Shown here one piece after another: positions 26,376 to 33,288 of a stretch of DNA of 64,000 nt. Position numbers and translations under genes: made by a program. Origin of the DNA: Planctomycetaceae bacterium (lineage in GTDB: Bacteria; Planctomycetota; Planctomycetia; Pirellulales; Lacipirellulaceae); contig QIKP01000039.1 of assembly GCA_003233055.1 (NCBI GenBank), forward strand, positions 62,001 through 126,000, written 5' to 3'. The notes below the pieces were generated by a model. It was not told where the DNA came from. It ran no database searches and was given only the letters and a program-made list of their open reading frames with translations. The stretch's first letter is position 1. Each line of letters begins with the position of its first letter.

Positions 26376-27575
26376 CTACAAACCAACCTGCCGAGTCGGC
26401 CGATCGCCCAACAGCAGGACCAACCGCTCGATCGCCTCGGCCGAGTGGAGGTAGCTAAGGCTCACCCGTAGCCGTGCCTGGCCTTTGGCGACCGTTGGGG
26501 GACGAATCCCGGGGACGAAGAGCCCCGCCTCACGCAGCTGAGTTGCGAGCTTCATCGTTTGTTCGGCACTCCCGATAACCATCGGCACAATTTGGCTCGT
26601 CGATCCAGCAAGGTCCCAGCCCTGGCCGGCAAGCGTCTCGCGAAGCGACCGGGACCGCTCCAGCAATTGGGTGCGCCGCTCCGGTTCTTTTTCAACGACT
26701 CGGATCGCCGCAAGCCCTGCTGCGGGCGAAGCAGCTTCTGCGGCAGTCGAGTAGACATAAGTCCGGGCCTTATTCGCCAGCCAATCGATCAGCATTTGCG
26801 GCCCACAAACAAATCCCCCGCTCGCGCCGAGCGCTTTACTCAGCGTCCCGACACGGAGCGTCACCTGCCGTTCCAACGCTGGAGCTTCTGCAGCCAGATG
26901 CTCGACAATCCCACGTCCGGTCGGCCCCCAAACTCCGGTGGCGTGTGCCTCGTCGACCATCAGCATGGCGTTGTACTCTTCGGCCAGCTGCCCAATCTCT
27001 ACAAGCGGTGCGAAGTCGCCATCCATGCTGAAGAGCGAGTCGGTGACGATCAGCCGCCGCCGGTACTGGCCTTTCCCTTCTTCCAGCCGCATGGCCAGCG
27101 CGCGCCAGTCGTTATGCGGATAGACCCAGCGCTCCGCCTTGGAGAGACGTGCACCGTCGATCAGGCTGGCATGATTCTTGGCATCGGCATAGAGGGCGTC
27201 TCCCCGGCCAACGAGCGAGGGAATCGTCCCCGCGTTCGCCGCGAAGCCACTAGGAAACAATAGCGCCGCCTCGGTCCCTTCCCATCGCGCAAGTTCGACT
27301 TCAAGCTGGGCATGCTCGCTACTTCGGCCACTGACCAGGGGACTTGCTCCACTTCCCCAGCCAGCACTGGCGATCGCCGCGATGGCTGCGTCGCCGAGCC
27401 GCGGATCAGCGGCGAGGCCAAGGTAGTCGTTCGCACCAAAGTTCACGAGCCGCTGGCCATCGATCATCACTTCCGCCCCCTGCGGCGACGCCCGCTCCGC
27501 GAGCCTCCGACGCAGTCCATCCCGATCAAGACGATCGAGCTGTTCAGGCAACCAATGAAGCGGAGAAGAGAGCAT
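26376..27575 (-). CDS. bioF: 8-amino-7-oxononanoate synthase
   Basis: PLP enzyme condensing pimeloyl thioester and L-alanine in biotin synthesis. It has 399 residues from the ATG at 27575 (MLSSPLHWLPEQLDRLDRDG). The internal aldimine lysine is in TLSKALGASGG, and FGANDYLGLA, FPSGFAANAGT, DSLFSMDGDFAPL and MLMVDEAHATGVWG are standard for alpha-oxoamine synthases. BioF is preferred over Kbl because the family start NDYLGLA is intact, though the sequence alone cannot fully exclude a related synthase. bioD lies 23 kb away. Confidence 0.9.
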   Translation of the reverse strand: MLSSPLHWLPEQLDRLDRDGLRRRLAERASPQGAEVMIDGQRLVNFGANDYLGLAADPRLGDAAIAAIASAGWGSGASPLVSGRSSEHAQLEVELARWEGTEAALLFPSGFAANAGTIPSLVGRGDALYADAKNHASLIDGARLSKAERWVYPHNDWRALAMRLEEGKGQYRRRLIVTDSLFSMDGDFAPLVEIGQLAEEYNAMLMVDEAHATGVWGPTGRGIVEHLAAEAPALERQVTLRVGTLSKALGASGGFVCGPQMLIDWLANKARTYVYSTAAEAASPAAGLAAIRVVEKEPERRTQLLERSRSLRETLAGQGWDLAGSTSQIVPMVIGSAEQTMKLATQLREAGLFVPGIRPPTVAKGQARLRVSLSYLHSAEAIERLVLLLGDRPTRQVGL

Positions 27576-27580
27576 AAGTG

Positions 27581-27602
27581 GCGAAGCCGCTTCAGCGGCC
27601 GG
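27581..27602. repeat. Short palindrome, family B, upstream of bioF
   Basis: GCCGCT-TC-AGCGGC with flanks GCGAA and CGG, six bases upstream of the bioF start codon on the bioF strand. This position could affect translation initiation of bioF. Confidence 0.7.
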
Positions 27603-27656
27603 GAGAGATTGGACAGAAATAAATGAAGACTTCCCCCCAATTCTCCCCCAGGCGAG

Positions 27657-27676
27657 CCACGGGCGTAAGCCCGTGG
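27657..27676. repeat. Perfect inverted repeat CCACGGGC/GCCCGTGG
   Basis: Eight-bp arms (27657-27664 and 27669-27676) around GTAA. It lies in the 297-bp gap between the divergent bioF and ECF sigma genes. It is seen once in this window. Confidence 0.6.
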
Positions 27677-27704
27677 AGGGCCGCTTCCGTGCAACCCGCC
27701 AACC

Positions 27705-27736
27705 GAGACACGCTCCACCCGAGACACGCTCCACCC
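27705..27736. repeat. Two tandem copies of a 16-bp unit
   Basis: GAGACACGCTCCACCC occurs twice head to tail (27705-27720 and 27721-27736), perfectly conserved, upstream of the ECF sigma gene. It could be slippage or a pair of binding sites. Nothing else is recognised in this gap. Confidence 0.6.
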
Positions 27737-27872
27737 GCCAGATGCTCGCCTTGCCGCCGGTTTGACTTTCGGTGCCTCGCAGGGCAAGAATACACTGCGG
27801 GCCCCTGAATCACCGATCGGGGGAACTTTCCGCCCCTTCGCTCCGTCGAAGCCATTGAAGCCCTGAGCCTCC

Positions 27873-28439
27873 GTGCCCCAGCCCAACCCTCTTACCGACG
27901 CCCAAACCATTGCCGCCGTAAGGGGGGGCGATCCTTCGGCTTATGGCGAATTGGTCGCCCGCTACCAGGACCGGTTATTCCGTACCCTATCTCGGCTGCT
28001 TGGGTCGGTCGACGATGCCGAGGACGTGGCCCAAGAGGCGATCATCCAGGCTTACGTCAAGCTCGACACCTTTAAAGGAAATTCCGCGTTTTATACCTGG
28101 CTCTACCGAATCGCCTTCAACCTCGCCATGAGCCACGCCCGAAAACGAAGACCGGCAACCCTACTCGACGGAGACGAGAACCGAAGCCTTGCGGAGCCAG
28201 TCGACCAAGGCAAATCTCCGCAGCAGGCTGTCGAAACCAAAGAACGAATCGAAACCGTACAAAACGCGATCAACCAACTTGCCGACGACTATCGGCAGGT
28301 TGTCGTGTTGCGGGAACTGGAAGGGTGTGACTACGAACAGATTGCCCACATCTTGGAGATCCCCATCGGCACCGTCCGCAGCCGACTATTCCGTGCCCGA
28401 ACGCAACTAAAAGCCACACTCACCTCGTTGGTAGACTGA
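27873..28439 (+). CDS. ECF-type RNA polymerase sigma factor
   Basis: A 188-residue sigma-70 family member with only regions 2 and 4. Region 2 is ARYQDRLFRTLSRLLGSVDD to AEDVAQEAIIQAYVKLDTF; region 4 is QVVVLRELEGCDYEQIAHIL followed by PIGTVRSRLFRARTQL, the helix-turn-helix that reads the -35 box. The start is a GTG at 27873 (MPQPNPLTD). The next gene, 28 nt on, is a membrane protein with an anti-sigma-type N-terminus, so its partner is at hand. Confidence 0.94.
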   Translation: MPQPNPLTDAQTIAAVRGGDPSAYGELVARYQDRLFRTLSRLLGSVDDAEDVAQEAIIQAYVKLDTFKGNSAFYTWLYRIAFNLAMSHARKRRPATLLDGDENRSLAEPVDQGKSPQQAVETKERIETVQNAINQLADDYRQVVVLRELEGCDYEQIAHILEIPIGTVRSRLFRARTQLKATLTSLVD

Positions 28440-28467
28440 GCCGCCGGCGCTAGCCTTGAGTATTGTC

Positions 28468-30087
28468 GTGACCGAATCCAACCAACCGACCCGAGACGAG
28501 CAACTGCTCAGCGCCTACATCGATGGCGAGCTGACCGCCGAAGAATTGGTCGCTGTCGAAGCGTGGCTTGCGGAAGATGGGGACGCACGCGAATTGGTGG
28601 AAGAACTCCGAAACGTTGCCGCCACTTTGCAAGGTTTGCCAACGCAGACGCTCTCCGACGACTGGAAACGGACGCTCGCCGAGCGGCTCGACCGGGCGAC
28701 GATTTCGACTTCTTCACCGGCCAACTCCCCTGAAGCCAACTCCCATAAAGTGATTCCCCGCCTGTCGGTCGGTCGCTCGCTGCGCGGGTGGACCTGGTCG
28801 GTGGGCGCGATTGCCGCCGCGCTGCTGATCATGTTTCTGCTCCCAGAGCCCGAGGAGAACAAAGAAATCGCGAAGGCCCCCCCCCACGCCACCGAAAGCG
28901 AGGTCGCTTCAGCGACAGGGGAAGCAATCGACGGAATTGCAGCCGCCAAAATTGTCGACGAAGGTGGCCTCCTTGAGCCTCCCTCCGCGGCGATGGCCGG
29001 GACGAGCCTGCCTCTGCCTGCCACGGTGCCGGCCATGGATTTCGCAATGGACTCGGCCTCGCCGGCCACAGGTGATGCAAATGCCCTGAATGCCCGGAAT
29101 GGCTTGATGGGAATAGAAGAAGAAGAACGGAAAGAAGAGCTGGGCTACTTAGACGATGGTCCCTACCTGATCGTCTGGGCCGACATGCCGACCGAATCGC
29201 TCCGCCGGCAAGAGTTTCACACCGTGCTGCGAAGCAATCAGATTGAGCTCGATCGCAAAGCGGATAGTTGGGCCAACGTTGCCGAGCCGGTCCGTCGCCA
29301 AATCGCCAGCCGAAACATCGCCAGCCGAAACATCGCCAGCCGAAACGAGGTACAAAGCGACGCCCCCAAGCGAGCCCGCCTCAGCAGTCAGACCGATGCC
29401 GATGATTCCCCCCCCATCGAAGGCGAGACACTCCTTGTCGAAGCGTCGGTTGAGCAAATCGTCGCCTGCCTGGTCGACATGAACGGCGATACCGGGAACT
29501 TCCAAACCATCACCATCGAACCGGTCGACGAACGCCACACCCAAGAATGGGGGCGGGCTCGACGAGGAAAACTTGCAGTCAAGGAACGATGGAACCGTAG
29601 CGACAAGGAGAAGCGAAGACGATTCAGTGAGTTGGAGCAGGCCAAAAAGAACGAATCGAGCGGTGAGAAGTTTTTAGAATCAGGAGCCGCCCCGACCAAG
29701 GCCTCCGTCCCCAAGGGCGAAAGAAGCAACAGCGAGCGAAGCTGGGGGTTCCAGGGCTATGCGCAACGGGTGGAACGACCGGGCGACTGGTACTATTTCA
29801 ACAGCCCGCCGAAGAAGGAGGGACGGGTCTCTCTCCTGAAGGAAAAATCGGGAGACTTTTCACGCAAGATCGCGAAGAGCGTGCAACGAAGGGAAGAGCT
29901 GGCGCAGCAGGTGGCGAGTCTCCATGAATTGTATTCCGAGGCAGCTACCGGAAAGGCCAGCGTCCGTTCCCAAGGGAGGCGGGAAGCGGCGCAGCCGCTG
30001 CAAGTGCTGTTCGTACTCCGCAACGCCGACTTGCAAGCTCCAGCCTCTAAGACGAGCCCTGGTCAGGTGGAAGCCGCGAAGCCTTGA
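28468..30087 (+). CDS. Putative membrane anti-sigma factor with long extracytoplasmic domain
   Basis: A 539-residue protein directly after the ECF sigma gene. The N-terminus LLSAYIDGELTAEELVAVEAWLAEDGDARE is the usual anti-sigma opening, without zinc ligands. One membrane helix lies at about 109-128 (WSVGAIAAALLIMFLLPEP). The rest is low-complexity and charged, probably extracytoplasmic, with the triple repeat IASRN at about 279-293 and a basic C-terminal part. The GTG at 28468 follows TTGAG; a TTG at 28456 is the alternative. It probably holds the sigma factor at the membrane; the signal is unknown. Confidence 0.8.
   Translation: MTESNQPTRDEQLLSAYIDGELTAEELVAVEAWLAEDGDARELVEELRNVAATLQGLPTQTLSDDWKRTLAERLDRATISTSSPANSPEANSHKVIPRLSVGRSLRGWTWSVGAIAAALLIMFLLPEPEENKEIAKAPPHATESEVASATGEAIDGIAAAKIVDEGGLLEPPSAAMAGTSLPLPATVPAMDFAMDSASPATGDANALNARNGLMGIEEEERKEELGYLDDGPYLIVWADMPTESLRRQEFHTVLRSNQIELDRKADSWANVAEPVRRQIASRNIASRNIASRNEVQSDAPKRARLSSQTDADDSPPIEGETLLVEASVEQIVACLVDMNGDTGNFQTITIEPVDERHTQEWGRARRGKLAVKERWNRSDKEKRRRFSELEQAKKNESSGEKFLESGAAPTKASVPKGERSNSERSWGFQGYAQRVERPGDWYYFNSPPKKEGRVSLLKEKSGDFSRKIAKSVQRREELAQQVASLHELYSEAATGKASVRSQGRREAAQPLQVLFVLRNADLQAPASKTSPGQVEAAKP
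28898..28919. repeat. Short palindrome, family B, inside the anti-sigma gene
   Basis: GGTCGCT-TC-AGCGACA with flanks GCGA and GG. It is in frame and encodes the EVASATG stretch just after the membrane helix. Confidence 0.7.
29302..29346 (+). repeat. Three perfect tandem copies of a 15-bp unit
   Basis: ATCGCCAGCCGAAAC occurs three times in a row within the anti-sigma gene, giving IASRN three times. Perfect identity including silent positions points to recent slippage; copy number may vary between strains. Confidence 0.9.
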
Positions 30088-30200
30088 TCCCAGGATGGGT
30101 TTCTTGCTCGATTCAGGTAGACTGCCTGGCTCTCCCCCGCATGATCGTGTGGCGGGCCTGAGGTTTTTTTCTTTTCTCCCCATCTTTTACGGAGTTTTTC

Positions 30201-30407
30201 ATGGCCGATGTCCACATTCGCATGCGTCCCAGTGGTCCTTTTCTCGTCGAGGGACCTTTTACGCTGACCGACTCGGAAGGCAATGCCTTTGAGATCCCCG
30301 CCGGGAAGCCCGCGATCGCGTTGTGCCGCTGCGGCGAGTCGAAGAAGCGGCCTTTTTGCGATGGGGCCCACAAGGGCTGCGGCTTTGAATCGGACGAGCG
30401 AGCGTAG
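30201..30407 (+). CDS. CDGSH iron-sulfur domain protein
   Basis: A 68-residue soluble protein with one CDGSH motif, CRCGESKKRPFCDGAH, which binds a 2Fe-2S cluster through three Cys and one His (mitoNEET fold). Members act in redox or iron-sulfur transfer; the partner here is unknown. ATG at 30201 with GGAG 7 nt upstream. It is transcribed alone, 113 bp behind the anti-sigma gene. Confidence 0.93.
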   Translation: MADVHIRMRPSGPFLVEGPFTLTDSEGNAFEIPAGKPAIALCRCGESKKRPFCDGAHKGCGFESDERA

Positions 30408-30677
30408 GCCTGGTCCCGATTCGCTCGGCGAATCTGCTTCAAGTCGTGGAGCGAATCGCCGCGCTCGTGGAGGAGCAGGCCATCGACACGTTATCCCCGC
30501 CAATCCTTCGATGCTTGGTTCCCAAACGACCGGTATTGACGGTTGTTTCGCGAGGCGGCTTGCTCTTGTGTCGAAAACGGCCGGAAAGGAGAGCCAGCTA
30601 CCTGTTCGCCAGTGCGCCGCGCGTGCTAAAATTCCCGCCCCGATCATTCGTTTTGATAACAAGGCAGGAGGCACCTC

Positions 30678-31511
30678 GTGGCGACTACGGAAACCAAAGA
30701 ACAGCAGACCGAAACGACCAGCAGCCTAGAAATAACCCGCAGCGCTGAAACGACTGGCAGCGCGGTCGACGATGCCTCGCGACCCTTCGTCGGGCAATGG
30801 CACACCCTCCTTAGCACCACCAACTGGGAGAAGGGCCAGATCCTTAGCGACTGGCGCGCCGCCAAAGAGAAATCGGGCGAGGAAGTCTCGGCCTACTCCG
30901 ACGAAGCCTGGGCCCAACTTGTCGGCGAGGTAACGAGCCAACATGTCGGGCGGCTGCGGCGTGTGTTCGATCGGTTCGGCAGTGTGCAATCCGAATACGA
31001 AGGGCTTTACTGGAGCCACTTCCATGCCGCCCTCGATTGGGACGACCCAGAAATCTGGCTCGAAGGGGCGCTCCACCAAGGTTGGAGCATCTCGCGCATG
31101 CGTCGCCAACGCGAGATGGCTCATGGCGAAGCGGAAGAAGCGGGTGGCGAGAACGTCACCCAGTCGCGCATCACTGGCGAAGAGGTTGCCACCGTCACCG
31201 ATCCTGGCATGGCCGCTTCAGCGGCCGGAGCAGCAGACAGGCCAACGGACGCTTCCGCGGAAGACGCAAGCGATGCCCCCTTCGACGACCAGAGCAACCC
31301 GGAAATGACCGCTGCCGAGAAGAGCACTCCGGCAAAACACCGCCCCTTCGAAGAGCTTGCAGAACTTCCCGACGACTTGGCCGATGCGTTTGAGTCGATG
31401 AAGCTGGCGATCCTGCACCACAAGCTCACGAGTTGGGAAGCAGTCTCTCGCGAGGACCTGCTAAGTGCGCTGGATGCGCTGAAACAACTAGCGGTTGCGC
31501 CGTCGGAGTAG
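30678..31511 (+). CDS. Conserved hypothetical protein with disordered linker
   Basis: 277 residues, no family recognised. A Thr/Ser/Glu-rich N-terminus (1-35) precedes a predicted helical domain (36-150) rich in Trp (GQWHTLLSTTNWEKGQILSDWR, EYEGLYWSHFHAALDWDDPEIWLEG). An acidic Ala-rich linker (150-235, holding a family-B palindrome) and a short helical C-terminus (HRPFEELAELPDDLADAFES) follow. The GTG start has a strong GGAGG 7 nt upstream. The 270-bp gap before it holds a TGCTAAAAT box at about 30625-30633 that could be an extended -10 element. Confidence 0.75.
   Translation: MATTETKEQQTETTSSLEITRSAETTGSAVDDASRPFVGQWHTLLSTTNWEKGQILSDWRAAKEKSGEEVSAYSDEAWAQLVGEVTSQHVGRLRRVFDRFGSVQSEYEGLYWSHFHAALDWDDPEIWLEGALHQGWSISRMRRQREMAHGEAEEAGGENVTQSRITGEEVATVTDPGMAASAAGAADRPTDASAEDASDAPFDDQSNPEMTAAEKSTPAKHRPFEELAELPDDLADAFESMKLAILHHKLTSWEAVSREDLLSALDALKQLAVAPSE
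31208..31229. repeat. Short palindrome, family B, inside a coding region
   Basis: GGCCGCT-TC-AGCGGCC is perfect over 16 bp. It is in frame and encodes MAASAAG in the linker of the 277-residue protein. Confidence 0.7.
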
Positions 31512-31556
31512 AACCAGAGGGGAGCCGACCGAAAATCGGACCTCCCCGCAGGGACC

Positions 31557-32351
31557 TCATTCGAAACGGTAGCCAAACCGGCGGCAATCTTCCCCGAATC
31601 GATCCGCAACAATCGCTTGGGACTCGGCATCGTAGTAGTCACGGTAGTCACGTCGGACGGTTCGATTGAGGTGAGGCAACTCCGCCGCGATGCCTAGCTC
31701 GCCCATCACGGTATCGAAAGACTCTTGCAGCGACTCGAACCGGCCAACGTAGTCCATGGCCAAGACTCCGTCGCGGCTAGAAAGCCACTCGGTCTGCGAT
31801 TGAAACATTTTCGGGTTGTCATACCAAGGTTGTTTTTGCTCGCCGTAGGCTAGCCGAACCCAATCGCCAAAGCTGACTCGATGGCGAGCAAGCTGCGTTT
31901 GGTTGGTACGTACCCGAAACTCGTAGTGCGAGACGACCTTGTCCCATGGATTTCGGACGATCGCCAGCTTGTAGGCCCGATCCCACAGTCGACGAGGGAT
32001 CCGCTGCTGCGCCTGTTGCACGGTCAAGTGTGTCTTGTAGGTGATGCCTAGCGCACGAGCGATGCTGGTGCCGCCCGTCTTGTTGATGTGGATGTAAACG
32101 ATCGTGCGGCCATTGGCGAGCTGGCGGTAGCAGCCAGGGAGCGGGGCAAACTGACCGGAATGAAATCCTCGCCACTGGTCCGACACCAGCCGAACGAACC
32201 GATCACGCACCCTGGTCGCCAGGGTGATCTCGCCCGACGATCGAGGGGCCCCCAACGGCCACAGTTTTCCTCCCAACCAACTGGCGGTCAGCTCCTGTTC
32301 GGGCGGCGCCCCTTTCGACGACGTAGCAACGAGTGGTTCTTTGGTGCGCAT
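31557..32351 (-). CDS. Sulfotransferase family protein
   Basis: A 264-residue PAPS-dependent sulfotransferase relative. The 5'-phosphosulfate loop is IHINKTGGTSIARALG and the 3'-phosphate-binding motif is AIVRNPWDKVVSHYEFRVR, both of the carbohydrate (HS2ST/Gal3ST-like, sulfotransfer_2) type. The domain starts near residue 80 after a basic N-terminal stretch, with no clear membrane helix. The substrate is probably a cell-surface glycan; planctomycetes handle many sulfated sugars. Transcribed alone, facing the 277-residue gene tail to tail. Confidence 0.88.
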   Translation of the reverse strand: MRTKEPLVATSSKGAPPEQELTASWLGGKLWPLGAPRSSGEITLATRVRDRFVRLVSDQWRGFHSGQFAPLPGCYRQLANGRTIVYIHINKTGGTSIARALGITYKTHLTVQQAQQRIPRRLWDRAYKLAIVRNPWDKVVSHYEFRVRTNQTQLARHRVSFGDWVRLAYGEQKQPWYDNPKMFQSQTEWLSSRDGVLAMDYVGRFESLQESFDTVMGELGIAAELPHLNRTVRRDYRDYYDAESQAIVADRFGEDCRRFGYRFE

Positions 32352-32622
32352 AGCGAAGGTGCCCTATTGCGATGCAACGCCTACAGGCAGAAGAAATTAC
32401 CTAGGACCGGACCAGAAGAAGACAGTAGCCATTCTAGTCGTGCCATGGCGCGGTGTCACCCATTTTATAACGGCAGTCGACTTGCGGATTCCTGCGGGCC
32501 TGGATCGCTCCATGCTCCAAAAAACCCTAGAAAACAGGGCCACACTTCCACAAAGCCCCTCCACCGGTCCTTCTTGGCCCCCCCGCCGGCCAGAAAAAAA
32601 TCGCCCAACGAGGAATCTTGGT

Positions 32623-33102
32623 TCAACTTGCCGCGTACTGCTCGGCGTAGTCGAGGACCCAGCGATCGATCAACTGCCGAAAGCCGTCGAGATCGGCATC
32701 GTCCAGCTTTTGGAAATGCTGGCGGTTGAACTTCTCTTTGTTACCGACGGCACCTTTCGCGGAGATATCGAGCACGTGGTAGCTGCTAAATTTCCCCACC
32801 ACCACTTGCAGTCGGCTATAAGCGTTGCAACGTTTGCCAGCCTCTATCTTCAGGTCATCTCGGCTTACCGCCCCGCCCCAGCCCCGATCGTCGACAATCG
32901 TCTCGAAATGGAATCCCGGAAAGTTGTCGCTCAATTGGTGTAAGCAGGACTCGATGTGCTCGGTCAACTCAAGCCGGGCGCTGGAGTGGCGACGGCGGTA
33001 CTCTTCCGCCGACAGCGCCTCCGCTGCTGCCCGTTCCTCCTGCTCGGCACGGCTGCGCTGCCCACGATCGGCTGCCAATTGAAGACGTTTGCGAAAATCC
33101 AT
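32623..33102 (-). CDS. Conserved hypothetical protein (159 residues)
   Basis: No recognised family. An N-terminal charged coiled region (RKRLQLAADRGQRSRAEQEE, AEEYRRRHSSARLELTEHIE) is followed by an alpha/beta domain (DNFPGFHFETIVDDRGWGG, YSRLQVVVGKFSSYHVLDIS) that ends in a helix. No signal or membrane segment, so probably cytosolic. It stands alone between the sulfotransferase and tex, all on the same strand. The 271-bp gap up to the sulfotransferase shows no gene. Confidence 0.7.
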   Translation of the reverse strand: MDFRKRLQLAADRGQRSRAEQEERAAAEALSAEEYRRRHSSARLELTEHIESCLHQLSDNFPGFHFETIVDDRGWGGAVSRDDLKIEAGKRCNAYSRLQVVVGKFSSYHVLDISAKGAVGNKEKFNRQHFQKLDDADLDGFRQLIDRWVLDYAEQYAAS

Positions 33103-33288
33103 CGGGGGCTCGGCTGAGAGGAAGGGAGGGCGAAACCAACAAAGGGGTTGGGATTCGATTCTACGCGGAGCGGCAACGAAAGCCTATTGACCGACGCCCC
33201 CTCCCGGGGAACGGAGTCGGGGGACAGCGTTCGTGGAGCGCCAAGTCGTCCCTCTTCGGACCAGATTCCGTGGGGACACCGCCAGCGG

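Noticed and set aside
27341-27575. Possible second biotin gene beside bioF
   Set aside because: No frame upstream or downstream of bioF matches bioA, bioB, bioC or bioH; bioD is the only other biotin gene, 23 kb away.
32519-32539. Possible terminator CCCT/AGGG with T-run on the minus strand
   Set aside because: Only four base pairs in the stem; too weak to call.
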